Shown here: positions 36,346 through 44,817 of the stretch, piece by piece
Layout of the letters: every line of letters starts with the position of its first letter
How positions within the stretch are numbered: the first letter of the stretch is position 1
Origin: Fusobacterium perfoetens ATCC 29250
GTDB taxonomy: Bacteria; Fusobacteriota; Fusobacteriia; Fusobacteriales; Fusobacteriaceae
DNA: 64,000 nucleotides
Assembly: GCF_000622245.1 (NCBI RefSeq)
Contig: NZ_KK211417.1
Span: forward strand, 32,798 to 96,797
Direction: 5' to 3'
Program-made: the position numbers and the translations under genes
The notes under the pieces: generated by a model
What the model saw: only the letters and a program-made list of their open reading frames with translations
What the model was told of the DNA's origin: nothing
Database searches by the model: none

Positions 36346-36909
36346 TTATTTCTCACCTAAAATTCTATCTAATATAATTGCCACTGCAGCACGAACAGAT
36401 AAATGATTGTATTTTGTAGTTCCTCTTATTGGTTCTAATATAAAATCAGACATATCCATAACTTCTTTTATTAATCCCCAACCTGTTCCAAATAAGAAAA
36501 GATATGGTTTATCGTCTGTAAATATTTTTTCAGATAAAGCTGGATAACTAATTGAATTTGGGAAAATATGAGCTGATGTTGTTATTATAATAGGTCTTTC
36601 CCCCTCTACTTCCTCTATATGTTTTATAGTTTCCTCTATTGATTCTCTAACTCTTGTATTTACAAAAGCTGATTCTCTATCTTTATTATATTCTCCACCA
36701 CTTCCATCTTGCCAATATCCTATAATTCTTTCAGTAAGTTGTTTTTGAGCATCTAATGGAACAATTAAATCATATTCTTTAACATTATAAGTTCTACAAG
36801 TTCTTGAAATATCATGTATATCAAAATTTGTAACTGAAGTACAAACAACAGATTTATTTTTATTGTAAACAGGATAATGAACTAATCCTAAATATATTTT
36901 ATCTCTCAT
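36346..36909 (-). CDS. SPOUT-class RNA methyltransferase (TM1570-like)
   Basis: A 187-residue protein of the RNA_Me_trans (PF09936) family. It starts with IYLGLVHYPVYNK, has TSVTNFDIHDISRTCRTY, and ends with the knot region LFLFGTGWGLIKEV and LEPIRGTTKYNHLSVRAAVAIILDRIL. It is thought to be a SAM-dependent methyltransferase with a trefoil knot like TrmD. It lies 11 bases downstream of trmD, a conserved pairing that suggests a related tRNA or rRNA target. The target base is not known. Confidence 0.85.
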   Translation of the reverse strand: MRDKIYLGLVHYPVYNKNKSVVCTSVTNFDIHDISRTCRTYNVKEYDLIVPLDAQKQLTERIIGYWQDGSGGEYNKDRESAFVNTRVRESIEETIKHIEEVEGERPIIITTSAHIFPNSISYPALSEKIFTDDKPYLFLFGTGWGLIKEVMDMSDFILEPIRGTTKYNHLSVRAAVAIILDRILGEK

Positions 36910-36920
36910 TTTTATATCTC

Positions 36921-37649
36921 CTAATTTTTATTTTCTTTTAATTCTTTTAACATTTCATTAAAAAGTTTTTTCTCTGTTTTATCCAGAATTTTTTTCTCTA
37001 ACAAATCAGGTCTTCTTAAATATGTTCTCTTTAAACTTTCTTTTATTCTCCACTCTCTTATTTTTTTATGATTTCCAGAAGTTAAAACTTCAGGAACTTT
37101 AAGTCCCATATATTCTGCTGGTCTAGTATATTGTGGATAATCTAAAAGTCCATTAAAAAAAGAATCATTTTCGTAAGAAGCTTTTGTAATAACTCCAGGA
37201 ATAAGTCTTGAAATAGCATCTACTATTACCATAGCTGGAAGCTCTCCACCTGTAAGTACAAAATCTCCAATAGAAATTTCCATATCTACTTTTTCTTCTA
37301 CAACTCTTTCATCTATTCCTTCATAGTGTCCTGCTATAATTGTTATTTCTTCTTCCTCTTTTAATTTAAGAGCTACTTCTTGATTAAAAACAACTCCTTG
37401 AGGTGATGTATAAATCACTTTTCCGCCTACAGTTTCTAAAGCGCGAAAAAGAGGTTCTGGTTTCATAACCATTCCCCCTTCTCCTCCAAATGGAATATCA
37501 TCAGCTTGTTTATGTTTGTCAAAACAAAAATCTCTTATATTCACTATATTAATTTCTATTAATTGATTTTTGATAGCTCTTCCTATTATACTTTGAGTTT
37601 TAAACCCTTGAAATAATTCTGGAAATAAAGTTAAAATATTTATTTTCAT
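36921..37649 (-). CDS. trmD: tRNA (guanine-N1)-methyltransferase
   Basis: Makes m1G37 next to the anticodon, preventing +1 frameshifts. It has 242 residues with the trefoil-knot SAM site (YEGIDERV, then [15 protein letters not shown]) and [24 protein letters not shown], all strongly conserved. It follows rimM by 35 bases in the classical khpA-rimM-trmD order. Confidence 0.97.
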   Translation of the reverse strand: [242 protein letters not shown]

Positions 37650-37684
37650 TTAAACCTCATAATTTATTTTTGATAATATACATA

Positions 37685-38206
37685 TTATTTTATTTGCTTT
37701 TCTTCTAACATTCCTTCCCAAAGCTCAACAATAATTTTTTTATTTTCAAAATCAATCTCTTTTATAAATGTATCTATATTTGGAATTAAAGCTTCAGTTT
37801 CATCACTTTCTACAACTAAAATTTCATGAGCTGCTGTATCAAAAACTTCTGTAACTTTTCCTATATTTTTATCCTCTAATGTGATAACTTCCATACCTAA
37901 TAAATCTTGTAAAAGATATTCATCTTCCTCAAGACCAAGTACCATTCTATTAACTTTTATTATAGAATTTTGCAGTAAATTTCCTTGAGTTTTATTTTCA
38001 ATCTCTTCAAATTCCAATATAAATTTATCTCCTACTAAAGGTGATATTTTTTTCACAGTAAAAATATTTTTTTCTCCATTTGGTTTTTCTACAAGAACTT
38101 TTTCTCCAATAAGGTCTTCTTCCTCACCAATATTTATATTAGCTTTTAAAGCTCCTTTTAAATGATGAGTTCCTGTTATTTTACCAATAATTACTAATTC
38201 TTCCAT
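37685..38206 (-). CDS. rimM: Ribosome maturation factor RimM
   Basis: A 173-residue 30S assembly factor acting on the 3' (head) domain of 16S rRNA. The N-terminal RimM barrel starts with VIIGKITGTHHLKGALKA and the C-terminal PRC barrel has DLLGMEVITLEDKNIG and EILVVESDETEALIPN. It is seven bases from khpA and is followed by trmD. Confidence 0.95.
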   Translation of the reverse strand: MEELVIIGKITGTHHLKGALKANINIGEEEDLIGEKVLVEKPNGEKNIFTVKKISPLVGDKFILEFEEIENKTQGNLLQNSIIKVNRMVLGLEEDEYLLQDLLGMEVITLEDKNIGKVTEVFDTAAHEILVVESDETEALIPNIDTFIKEIDFENKKIIVELWEGMLEEKQIK

Positions 38207-38213
38207 ATTTCAC

Positions 38214-38453
38214 CTAATCTAAAAATTCTACATTTACATTTAATTTATCTTTTACTCCAGCACCTTGCATAACTCCTCTTATTGCATTAGCTGTAAGTCC
38301 ATTTTTTCCAATAACTCTTCCCATTTCTCCTTGAGCAACATTAACTTTAAAAATAACTGTATCATCTATTACTTCATAAGTTATTCTAATTGCTTCTTCT
38401 GTTTCTACTAAATTTTTTAATATATATTTTAATAAATTTTCTAATTTTTCCAT
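38214..38453 (-). CDS. khpA: KH-domain RNA-binding protein KhpA
   Basis: A 79-residue single KH domain protein with the GxxG loop in GRVIGKNG followed by LTANAIRGVM. KhpA binds RNA, often together with KhpB/Jag, and affects cell envelope growth and translation. It is the standard neighbour of rimM-trmD. AGGAGG lies upstream of the ATG. No Jag partner is present in this window. Confidence 0.92.
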   Translation of the reverse strand: MEKLENLLKYILKNLVETEEAIRITYEVIDDTVIFKVNVAQGEMGRVIGKNGLTANAIRGVMQGAGVKDKLNVNVEFLD

Positions 38454-38470
38454 CTATACCTCCTAACTTT

Positions 38471-38710
38471 TTATAGTTGTCCTTTCCATTTTCCCTCTTC
38501 TAAAATTTCAGCAACAACATATTTATTTCCTAAATCTAAAATAATTTTTTTTAAATCATCTTTAAAATCATTAGTTGTTATAATAGTAAGTAATCCTTCT
38601 TTTGGACTAGTAGTTCTAACTACTCCAAGGCCTTCATAAGCTTCTATAATTTTATTTATAAAATCAATATCTTCTCTTCTACTTTTTACAATAAATTCAT
38701 AACTTTCCAT
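38471..38710 (-). CDS. DUF4911-like small protein
   Basis: A 79-residue protein starting at the ATG at 38710, which has AGGAG seven bases upstream. A longer reading from 38788 would overlap rsmA and lacks a binding site. The sequence ESYEFIVKSRREDIDFINKIIEAYEGLGVVRT, broken here into its features, shows an N-terminal strand, a helix and two later strands, consistent with the short DUF4911 family, which often sits next to translation genes. Its function is unknown. It lies between rsmA and khpA with short gaps, so a role around RNA is plausible. Confidence 0.65.
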   Translation of the reverse strand: MESYEFIVKSRREDIDFINKIIEAYEGLGVVRTTSPKEGLLTIITTNDFKDDLKKIILDLGNKYVVAEILEEGKWKGQL

Positions 38711-38720
38711 AAGTTTTCTC

Positions 38721-39515
38721 CTATTTATTTTCCAATAATTTAGCCAACGCAATAAATTCTTCAATAGTAATATTTTCAGCTCTTTCATTAAAAGGAATTC
38801 CTAAAATTTCTAGTTTTTCTTGAATAATATTTTTAGGAATACCTAAAGTTGATAAGTTATTAACAATATTTTTTCTCTTATTAGAAAAAGCAGCTTTCAC
38901 ATATTTAAAAAATAATTCTTCACTTATTTGTTTTTCATATTTCTTATCTTCATGAAATTTTATAGAAATAAATCCTGAATCAATTTTAGGAATAGGAGTA
39001 AAAAATTCTTTTGGAATAGTAAACAAATAAGACGCTTCTCCAAAATATTCAATAGCTAAAGTTAAAACACTTCTTTCTTTCCCAGAAATAGCAGATACTC
39101 TCTCTCCTACTTCTTTTTGTACCATAAGATATACTTCTTTAATTTTATCTCTATGTTCTATAAGTTTATTTATAATAGGAGAAGTTATATAATAAGGAAT
39201 ATTAGCAACAACTTTTGTATTTTCTCCTATAATTTTATCTAAATCTGTTTCTAAAATATCTCCCATATGAAGATTGAACTTTGGATTTGAATCAAATTTT
39301 TTTCTAAGTATTTTTTCAAGGTCTGTATCAATTTCTACACAATTAACTTTTTTAGATTTTTCAAGTAAAAGCTCTGTTAAAGCTCCTTCTCCAGGCCCAA
39401 TTTCTAAAATTTCATCTTCTGAATTTACATTAGAAACTTCCATTATTTTTTCTAATATTGTATTTTGGTCGTTTAAAAAGTTTTGTCCATATTTTTTCTT
39501 ATGTTTAAATGACAT
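38721..39515 (-). CDS. rsmA: 16S rRNA dimethyladenosine transferase
   Basis: Dimethylates two adjacent adenosines (A1518 and A1519) in the 3' hairpin of 16S rRNA. It has 264 residues, with QNFLND, the SAM motif EIGPGEGALTELL, and catalytic NIPYYITSPII (NxPY). The C-terminal helical domain is complete. It begins one base after hpt ends, so the two are co-translated. Also known as ksgA. Confidence 0.96.
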   Translation of the reverse strand: MSFKHKKKYGQNFLNDQNTILEKIMEVSNVNSEDEILEIGPGEGALTELLLEKSKKVNCVEIDTDLEKILRKKFDSNPKFNLHMGDILETDLDKIIGENTKVVANIPYYITSPIINKLIEHRDKIKEVYLMVQKEVGERVSAISGKERSVLTLAIEYFGEASYLFTIPKEFFTPIPKIDSGFISIKFHEDKKYEKQISEELFFKYVKAAFSNKRKNIVNNLSTLGIPKNIIQEKLEILGIPFNERAENITIEEFIALAKLLENK

Positions 39516-39516
39516 A

Positions 39517-40053
39517 TTATTTATTTTCCTTATCTAAAGTAAGTTTTCCTACATACGAAAGATTTCTATACTTTTCTGCATAGTCTAATCCAAATCCTAT
39601 AACAAATTCATCTGGAATTTCAAAACCTACATACTCAGCTTTTACATCTATTTTTCTTCTACTTGGTTTATCTAATAATGTACATACTTTTACAGAATTA
39701 GGTCTTTTCTTTGCCATAAATTCTTTTACATTTGCAATAGTTAAACCTGTATCAACAATATCTTCTACTAATAATACATCTTTTCCTGTAACTTCTTCAT
39801 CTACATCTTTTAAAATTTTTACAACTCCTGTAGAATCAGTTCCTTTTCCATAACTAGATACTTTCATAAAATCAATACTTAAATCCATATCTATAGCTCT
39901 TATTAAATCAGATATAAATACTACTGACCCCTTTAATAATCCAACACAAACTAATTCTTTTCCTTGATAATCTTCTTTTATTCTTTTTCCAAGTTCAATA
40001 ATACGATTTTCCAATTGCTCTTTAGAGATTAAAATATCTATTTTGTTACTCAT
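39517..40053 (-). CDS. hpt: Hypoxanthine phosphoribosyltransferase
   Basis: Salvages hypoxanthine and guanine to IMP and GMP using PRPP. It has 178 residues with the PRPP-binding motif VLLVEDIVDTGLT (about 96-108) and GLLKGSVVFISDL in the N-terminal half. It is the first gene of the nine-gene minus-strand operon running to 31076, with its promoter at 40089-40117. It may serve the same salvage network as udp, cdd and deoD further along. Confidence 0.95.
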   Translation of the reverse strand: MSNKIDILISKEQLENRIIELGKRIKEDYQGKELVCVGLLKGSVVFISDLIRAIDMDLSIDFMKVSSYGKGTDSTGVVKILKDVDEEVTGKDVLLVEDIVDTGLTIANVKEFMAKKRPNSVKVCTLLDKPSRRKIDVKAEYVGFEIPDEFVIGFGLDYAEKYRNLSYVGKLTLDKENK

Positions 40054-40088
40054 TATTCCTCCTAAAAATTATAAAATCAACATAAAAT

Positions 40089-40117
40089 ATTTTATCATTT
40101 TACCTATATTTTATCAA
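40089..40117 (-). promoter_or_regulatory. Promoter of the hpt-polC operon
   Basis: TTGATA (40117-40112) and TAAAAT (40094-40089) on the minus strand with a 17-base spacer and a TG one base before the -10 box. It drives hpt and probably all genes down to the EamA transporter. Confidence 0.72.
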
Positions 40118-40244
40118 GAATAAATTATTTTTATTTTATAAATATTTGTCAAATATTTCTTTTTTTTCTAGTTATTTATTGATATTTTATTTCGTTTATG
40201 TTATCATTTTATAATAAGTATTTTTTATTTTCTTAGGAGGATTA

Positions 40245-40952
40245 ATGAAAAAAAAAATAATAGTTGTAGCTAGTTGTGTAATTTCTATTATGGCTACAAT
40301 ATATTTCTTGGGATATTTAACTTTAGATTGGTATTTTAATAAAAATTTCTATTATACCCCTAATCTTATAGGACTTACACCAGAGGAAGTAAACGTCTTA
40401 GCTGATAAAGATATAATTGATATAAAAGTTGTTGGAAAAGATTTTTCTAAATTTCCAGAGGGACAAATTTTTATGCAAGATCCTGTTGAAAGACATATAA
40501 TAAAAAAGGGAAGAACTATAAAAGTTTGGGTTAGTATGGGAGAAAATTATTTTGAAGTTCCTGATTTTGAAGGACAACAACTTTTTACTGTAAAAAAATT
40601 ACTTGAAGAAAAAAGAATAAAAATTAATAGTATCGCTAGAACCGATTCTCCTTTATCATATAATTGTATTGTTGCTACTAATCCAGGAAAAGGAGAGTAT
40701 GTAAATGTTAAAGATGGAATTTCTTTATTAGTTAGTAGTCGTTCACTGAACAAAGTAGTAAAAGTTCCTGATATTTCTGGTTATACTCTTGTTGAAGCTG
40801 AAAAACTTTTAAAAGATAATTCTATTTTTATTGGAAAAATTGAAAAAATAAAAGTAGAAGGACTAGAACCAAATATAGTAGTTGATACAAGTATTGGGGC
40901 TAACAGTAGAATTTCAGCAGGTTCTACTATAAATATTACTGTTACTGAATAA
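40245..40952 (+). CDS. Membrane-anchored PASTA-domain protein without kinase
   Basis: A 235-residue protein with a short cytosolic start, one membrane helix (about 5-27) and three PASTA-like repeats outside (about 38-100, 103-168, 170-235), each with the P-x-L/F/I-x-G start and a G-x-x-I/V-x-V-x-V/I end. PASTA domains bind muropeptides. In Firmicutes they usually belong to a PknB/PrkC kinase or a PBP. Here there is no kinase domain, though the place next to rsgA and rpe matches that of prkC in Bacillus. TATAAT at 40210-40215 is a possible -10 box. It may be a wall-binding remnant or scaffold. Confidence 0.85.
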   Translation: MKKKIIVVASCVISIMATIYFLGYLTLDWYFNKNFYYTPNLIGLTPEEVNVLADKDIIDIKVVGKDFSKFPEGQIFMQDPVERHIIKKGRTIKVWVSMGENYFEVPDFEGQQLFTVKKLLEEKRIKINSIARTDSPLSYNCIVATNPGKGEYVNVKDGISLLVSSRSLNKVVKVPDISGYTLVEAEKLLKDNSIFIGKIEKIKVEGLEPNIVVDTSIGANSRISAGSTINITVTE

Positions 40953-40970
40953 ATTTTAGGAGATGATCTT

Positions 40971-41864
40971 ATCAAAGGGAAGGTTATAAATAAAATACAA
41001 GGATTTTATTATGTAAAATCTGAAGAAAATGTTTATGAATGTAAATTAAGAGGAATTTTAAAAAGAAAAGAAAAAAAAGAAAATTGTGTTGTAGGAGATA
41101 TTGTAGAAATTTCTGAAGATAATTCAATTATAGAAGTTTATCCTAGAAAAAATATGATAAATAGGCCCTTAGTTTCTAATATTGATTATCTTGTAATTCA
41201 ATTTGCAGGAAAAGACCCAGAAGTTGACTTAGATAGATTAAATACATTATTACTTAATAGCATTTACTACAAAATAAATCCAATTGTAATTATTAACAAA
41301 ATAGATTTACTTACAGAAGAAGAAATAGCAAACTTAAAAGAAAGATTAAAATTTTTAGACTCAGTAGACATTCCTATGTTTTTTGTTTCCACTTATAAAA
41401 ACATAGGAGTTGAAGAAGTTAAAAATTTTATAAAAGATAAAACTGTGGCATTTGGTGGTCCTAGTGGTGTTGGAAAATCTAGTATTCTAAATATGTTACA
41501 GAATGAAGAAAATTTAACAGTTGGAGAAACTAGTAAAAAATTAAAAGCTGGTAAACACACTACTAGAGATTCCAAATTGATTCCATCTAATTGTGGAGGG
41601 TATGTCATAGATACTCCGGGATTTTCATCTATAGATTTACCACCTATAAAAGATTTTACAGAACTTATCTCTCTTTTTAAAGAATTTGATTTTCAAGAGG
41701 GAGAATATTGTAAATTTTTAGATTGCCATCATATTAGTGAGCCTGGATGTCTAATAAAAGAAAAAGTAGAAAAGGGAAAAATTTTTAAAGAAAGATATAA
41801 TTTTTATAAAAAAGTCTATGAAAAATTAAAAAATGAAAGGTGGAATAATTATGAAAGATATTAA
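40971..41864 (+). CDS. rsgA: Small-subunit maturation GTPase RsgA with apparent ATC start
   Basis: A GTPase of about 297 residues that tests 30S maturation. It has an OB fold (first 70 residues, [11 protein letters not shown]), GTPase motifs [14 protein letters not shown] and DTPGFSS, and zinc site C-x4-C-x-H-x6-C. The OB fold is encoded upstream of the first in-frame ATG (41154), and no ATG, GTG or TTG exists in frame from the previous stop (40950) to there. AGGAG at 40958-40962 lies eight bases before ATC at 40971, which would give the expected M-K-G-K-V-I. The end overlaps rpe by 14 bases. Confidence 0.85.
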   Translation: MKGKVINKIQGFYYVKSEENVYECKLRGILKRKEKKENCVVGDIVEISEDNSIIEVYPRKNMINRPLVSNIDYLVIQFAGKDPEVDLDRLNTLLLNSIYYKINPIVIINKIDLLTEEEIANLKERLKFLDSVDIPMFFVSTYKNIGVEEVKNFIKDKTVAFGGPSGVGKSSILNMLQNEENLTVGETSKKLKAGKHTTRDSKLIPSNCGGYVIDTPGFSSIDLPPIKDFTELISLFKEFDFQEGEYCKFLDCHHISEPGCLIKEKVEKGKIFKERYNFYKKVYEKLKNERWNNYERY

Positions 41865-42483
41865 AATAGCACCATCTATTTTGTCAGCAGATTTTAGTAA
41901 ATTAGGTGAAGAAGTTATTAGTATAGATAAAGCTGGAGCTGATTGGGTTCATATAGATGTAATGGATGGTATTTTTGTACCAAATATTACTTTTGGACCT
42001 CCTGTAATAAAATCTATAAGAAATAAAACTAAGTTACCATTTGATGTACATTTAATGATAACACAACCAGAAAGATATATTGAAGATTTTGTAAAAGCTG
42101 GAGCTGATTTAATAGTAGTTCATGCTGAATCTACAATACATTTACATAGAGTTATTCAACAAATTAAATCTTATGGAGTCAAAGCTGGGGTTTCTCTAAA
42201 TCCATCTACATCTCCTGAAGTTTTAAAATATATTATAAATGATATTGATTTAGTTCTAGTTATGAGTGTAAATCCAGGATTTGGAGGACAAAGTTTTATA
42301 GAAAGTTCTATTGATAAAATAAAAGAAATTAGAAAAATGAGTGAAACTATTGATATTGAAGTTGATGGTGGAATAAATGATAAAACTATAAAAAAATGTA
42401 TTGAAGCAGGGGCTAATGTTTTTGTAGCTGGTTCTTATGTTTTTGGTGGAAATTATGAAGAAAGAATTAAAAGTTTAAAATAG
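41851..42483 (+). CDS. rpe: Ribulose-phosphate 3-epimerase
   Basis: Interconverts ribulose 5-phosphate and xylulose 5-phosphate in the pentose phosphate pathway. A TIM barrel of 210 residues with [30 protein letters not shown] (metal-binding His and Asp), [12 protein letters not shown] and EVDGGIN. The ATG at 41851 has AAGGTGG upstream, and an earlier ATG at 41833 adds six unneeded residues. It overlaps rsgA by 14 bases, the usual rsgA-rpe coupling. Confidence 0.96.
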   Translation: MKDIKIAPSILSADFSKLGEEVISIDKAGADWVHIDVMDGIFVPNITFGPPVIKSIRNKTKLPFDVHLMITQPERYIEDFVKAGADLIVVHAESTIHLHRVIQQIKSYGVKAGVSLNPSTSPEVLKYIINDIDLVLVMSVNPGFGGQSFIESSIDKIKEIRKMSETIDIEVDGGINDKTIKKCIEAGANVFVAGSYVFGGNYEERIKSLK

Positions 42484-42491
42484 GGGGGAAA

Positions 42492-43169
42492 ATGGCTAAA
42501 TATATTGAAGAATTAAATGATATTTTTGAAAAATTTTATAAGCTTTTTTATGAATCAGAAGATATGGCATTAAAAAATGGAATAAAATGTCTTACTCATA
42601 CTGAACTTCATATAATAGAAGCTATAGGTGAAGACTCTCTTACTATGAATGAACTTGCTGATAGACTTGCTATAACTATGGGAACTGCAACTGTTGCCAT
42701 AACAAAATTAGGTGAAAAAGGATTTGTTTCAAGAGTTCGTTCTAATACAGATAGAAGAAAAGTTTATGTTTCTCTATCTAAAAAAGGAATGCAAGCCTTA
42801 AATTATCACAATAATTATCACAAAACTATAGTTTCTTCTATAATTGAAAAATTAGATGAAGATGAAGTAAAAGTTTTCTTAGGAACTTTTAAAAAACTTC
42901 TTAAAAGCTTAAAAAATAAATCTGAATTATTAAAACCTTTACCTATAACAGATTTTCCTATAAATACTAAAGTTTCTGTTGTTGAAATAAAAGGAACACC
43001 TATTATTCAAGATTATTTTATGGATAGAGGTGTTGGACATTATTGTACATTAGAAGTTTTAGAGGGAAAAGATTCTAATAATGTGGCTCTTAAGAAAGAT
43101 GACGGAACTATCTTAGAAGTTAATATATTAGATGCTAAAAATATTATTGTTGTTAAGGTAGAAGATTAA
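42492..43169 (+). CDS. MarR-family regulator fused to a FeoA-like domain
   Basis: A 225-residue protein. Residues 1-145 are a MarR winged-helix protein (MNELADRLAITMGTATVAITKLGEKGFVSRVRSNTDRRKVYVSLS, read as helix, recognition helix and wing). Residues about 152-225 look like a FeoA/SH3-like barrel (PLPITDFPINTKVSV, then GVGHYCTLEVLEG, DGTILEVNI). FeoA-like barrels occur in iron and manganese regulators of the DtxR/MntR type. Its presence on a MarR protein suggests metal or protein-contact control. It is in one operon with rpe and rqcH and overlaps rqcH by one base. Target genes are unknown. Confidence 0.82.
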   Translation: MAKYIEELNDIFEKFYKLFYESEDMALKNGIKCLTHTELHIIEAIGEDSLTMNELADRLAITMGTATVAITKLGEKGFVSRVRSNTDRRKVYVSLSKKGMQALNYHNNYHKTIVSSIIEKLDEDEVKVFLGTFKKLLKSLKNKSELLKPLPITDFPINTKVSVVEIKGTPIIQDYFMDRGVGHYCTLEVLEGKDSNNVALKKDDGTILEVNILDAKNIIVVKVED

Positions 43170-44794
43170 TGTTTTATTTAGATGGGATATCCCTTTCTAA
43201 AATAAAAATAGAGCTAGAAGAAAATTTAACAAGTAAAAAAGTTGGGAAGATTTTTCAAAATTCTTCCCTTTCTTTAACATTACACTTTGGAAAAAAAGCT
43301 CTATTTTTCTCTTGTAATCCGTCATTACCTATTTGTTATATAAATGAAGACAAAGAAGAAAATTTTTTAGAAGAAAACTCTAGTTTTTTATTATTAATTA
43401 GAAAATATTTAATAAATTCAGCTCTAATTAAAATTGAACAACTAGGATTTGATAGAATATTAAAATTTTCATTTTCAAAAATAAATGAACTTGGAGAAAT
43501 ACAAAATAATTTCTTATATTTTGAAATAATGGGTAAATATTCTAATGTAATTTTGACTGATAAAGATAATAAGATAATCTCTATATTAAAGAAAAAATCT
43601 TTGGAAGAAAATTCTCTAAGAACTCTATTTAATGGAGAAGTTTACACACAACCTATTGTAACGAAAAAAATAAATCCTCTTTATATAACTGAAAAAGAAT
43701 TTGAAAAATACTTAGAAGAAAATAATATTGTTGAAAATATTGAAGGAATTGGAAAATTATTAAAGAATCAAATAAATTCTTTTGAAGATTTAACTAAATT
43801 TTTAAAGGATAATATTTCTCCTAAAATATATTTCAAAAACGATACTCCTATTTTAGCTACTGTATTAAATATTATTCCAAAAGATTTTGATAAGGAAATT
43901 CCATTTTCTACATATGGTGAAATGATTAATAATTATATTAAATTAAAATCATTATCAAACTCTTTTACTTTATTAAAAAATAAATTATTTTCAGTATTGG
44001 ATAAAGAAGAAAAAAAATCTGTAAAAATATTAAAAAATATAAAAAAAGATATTGAAATAATGGAAGAACATGAAAAATATAAAAATTTAGGGGATATTTT
44101 AGCTTCTGTACTATATTCTATAAAAAAAGGAGATACTAAGGTAAAAGCTTACGATTTCTATAATAATTGTGAAATTACTATTGATATAGACCCATTACTT
44201 TCTCCACAATCAAACCTTTCTAAAATTTATAAAAAATCTTCTAAAATGAAGAGAGGTTTAGAAATTTCTAAAGAAAGACTAATTGAGTTTTCAAATAAAT
44301 TAACATACATTGACAGTGTTAGAACTTTTATTGAAAAAAGTAAAAATATTGATGAATTAAAAAATATTGAAAAAGAATTAATAGAAGAAAAATATATTAT
44401 TGAAAAAAATAACAAGAAAAATAAAAAGAAAATTATTGATATTCCTTATGGTACTATTATTTTAGAAAATAAAACTTTATATTTTGGAAGAAATAATAAA
44501 GAAAATGATTATTTAACTTTTAAGTTTGCTAGAAAAGATGATATGTGGTTTCACATAAAAGATATGCCTGGCTCTCATTTTATAGTAAGAAAAGAAGATT
44601 TTGTCGATGATGAAGAGTTTATAAAAAAAGTTGCTGAATATTCAGCTTATTATTCAAAAGCTAATAGTGGAGAAAAAGTAGTAGTTGATTATACTGAAAA
44701 GAAAAATCTAAATAAACCTAAGGGTGCTCCATTAGGTTTTGTAACTTATAATATTTGGGATTCTATAACAGTAATCACTCCAGAAAAAATTTAA
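43169..44794 (+). CDS. rqcH: RqcH/Rqc2 homologue (NFACT family ribosome quality control)
   Basis: A 541-residue NFACT protein. It has the NFACT-N domain (about 1-200), a helix-hairpin-helix and long coiled coil (about 265-420) and the NFACT-R domain (FARKDDMWFHIKDMPGSHFIV). RqcH binds stalled 50S-peptidyl-tRNA complexes and adds alanine tails for degradation; older notes call such proteins fibronectin-binding. Translation is coupled to the MarR-FeoA gene by a one-base overlap (TAATG). smpB and rnr, other stalled-ribosome factors, lie only a few kb away. It ends with the terminator at 44793. Confidence 0.93.
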   Translation: MFYLDGISLSKIKIELEENLTSKKVGKIFQNSSLSLTLHFGKKALFFSCNPSLPICYINEDKEENFLEENSSFLLLIRKYLINSALIKIEQLGFDRILKFSFSKINELGEIQNNFLYFEIMGKYSNVILTDKDNKIISILKKKSLEENSLRTLFNGEVYTQPIVTKKINPLYITEKEFEKYLEENNIVENIEGIGKLLKNQINSFEDLTKFLKDNISPKIYFKNDTPILATVLNIIPKDFDKEIPFSTYGEMINNYIKLKSLSNSFTLLKNKLFSVLDKEEKKSVKILKNIKKDIEIMEEHEKYKNLGDILASVLYSIKKGDTKVKAYDFYNNCEITIDIDPLLSPQSNLSKIYKKSSKMKRGLEISKERLIEFSNKLTYIDSVRTFIEKSKNIDELKNIEKELIEEKYIIEKNNKKNKKKIIDIPYGTIILENKTLYFGRNNKENDYLTFKFARKDDMWFHIKDMPGSHFIVRKEDFVDDEEFIKKVAEYSAYYSKANSGEKVVVDYTEKKNLNKPKGAPLGFVTYNIWDSITVITPEKI

Positions 44795-44812
44795 GGTGGG
44801 ATAACCCACCTT
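44793..44812. terminator. Shared terminator between rqcH and deoD
   Basis: Perfect eight-bp stem AAGGTGGG/CCCACCTT with a four-base loop. It begins within the rqcH stop codon, and on each strand a T-rich stretch follows, so it serves the convergent rqcH and deoD transcripts. Confidence 0.88.
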
Positions 44813-44817
44813 ATTTT

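Noticed and set aside
40963-40989. ATG at 40963 as the rsgA start
   Set aside because: It is in the wrong frame, reaches a stop after eight codons, and lies directly against the ribosome binding site.
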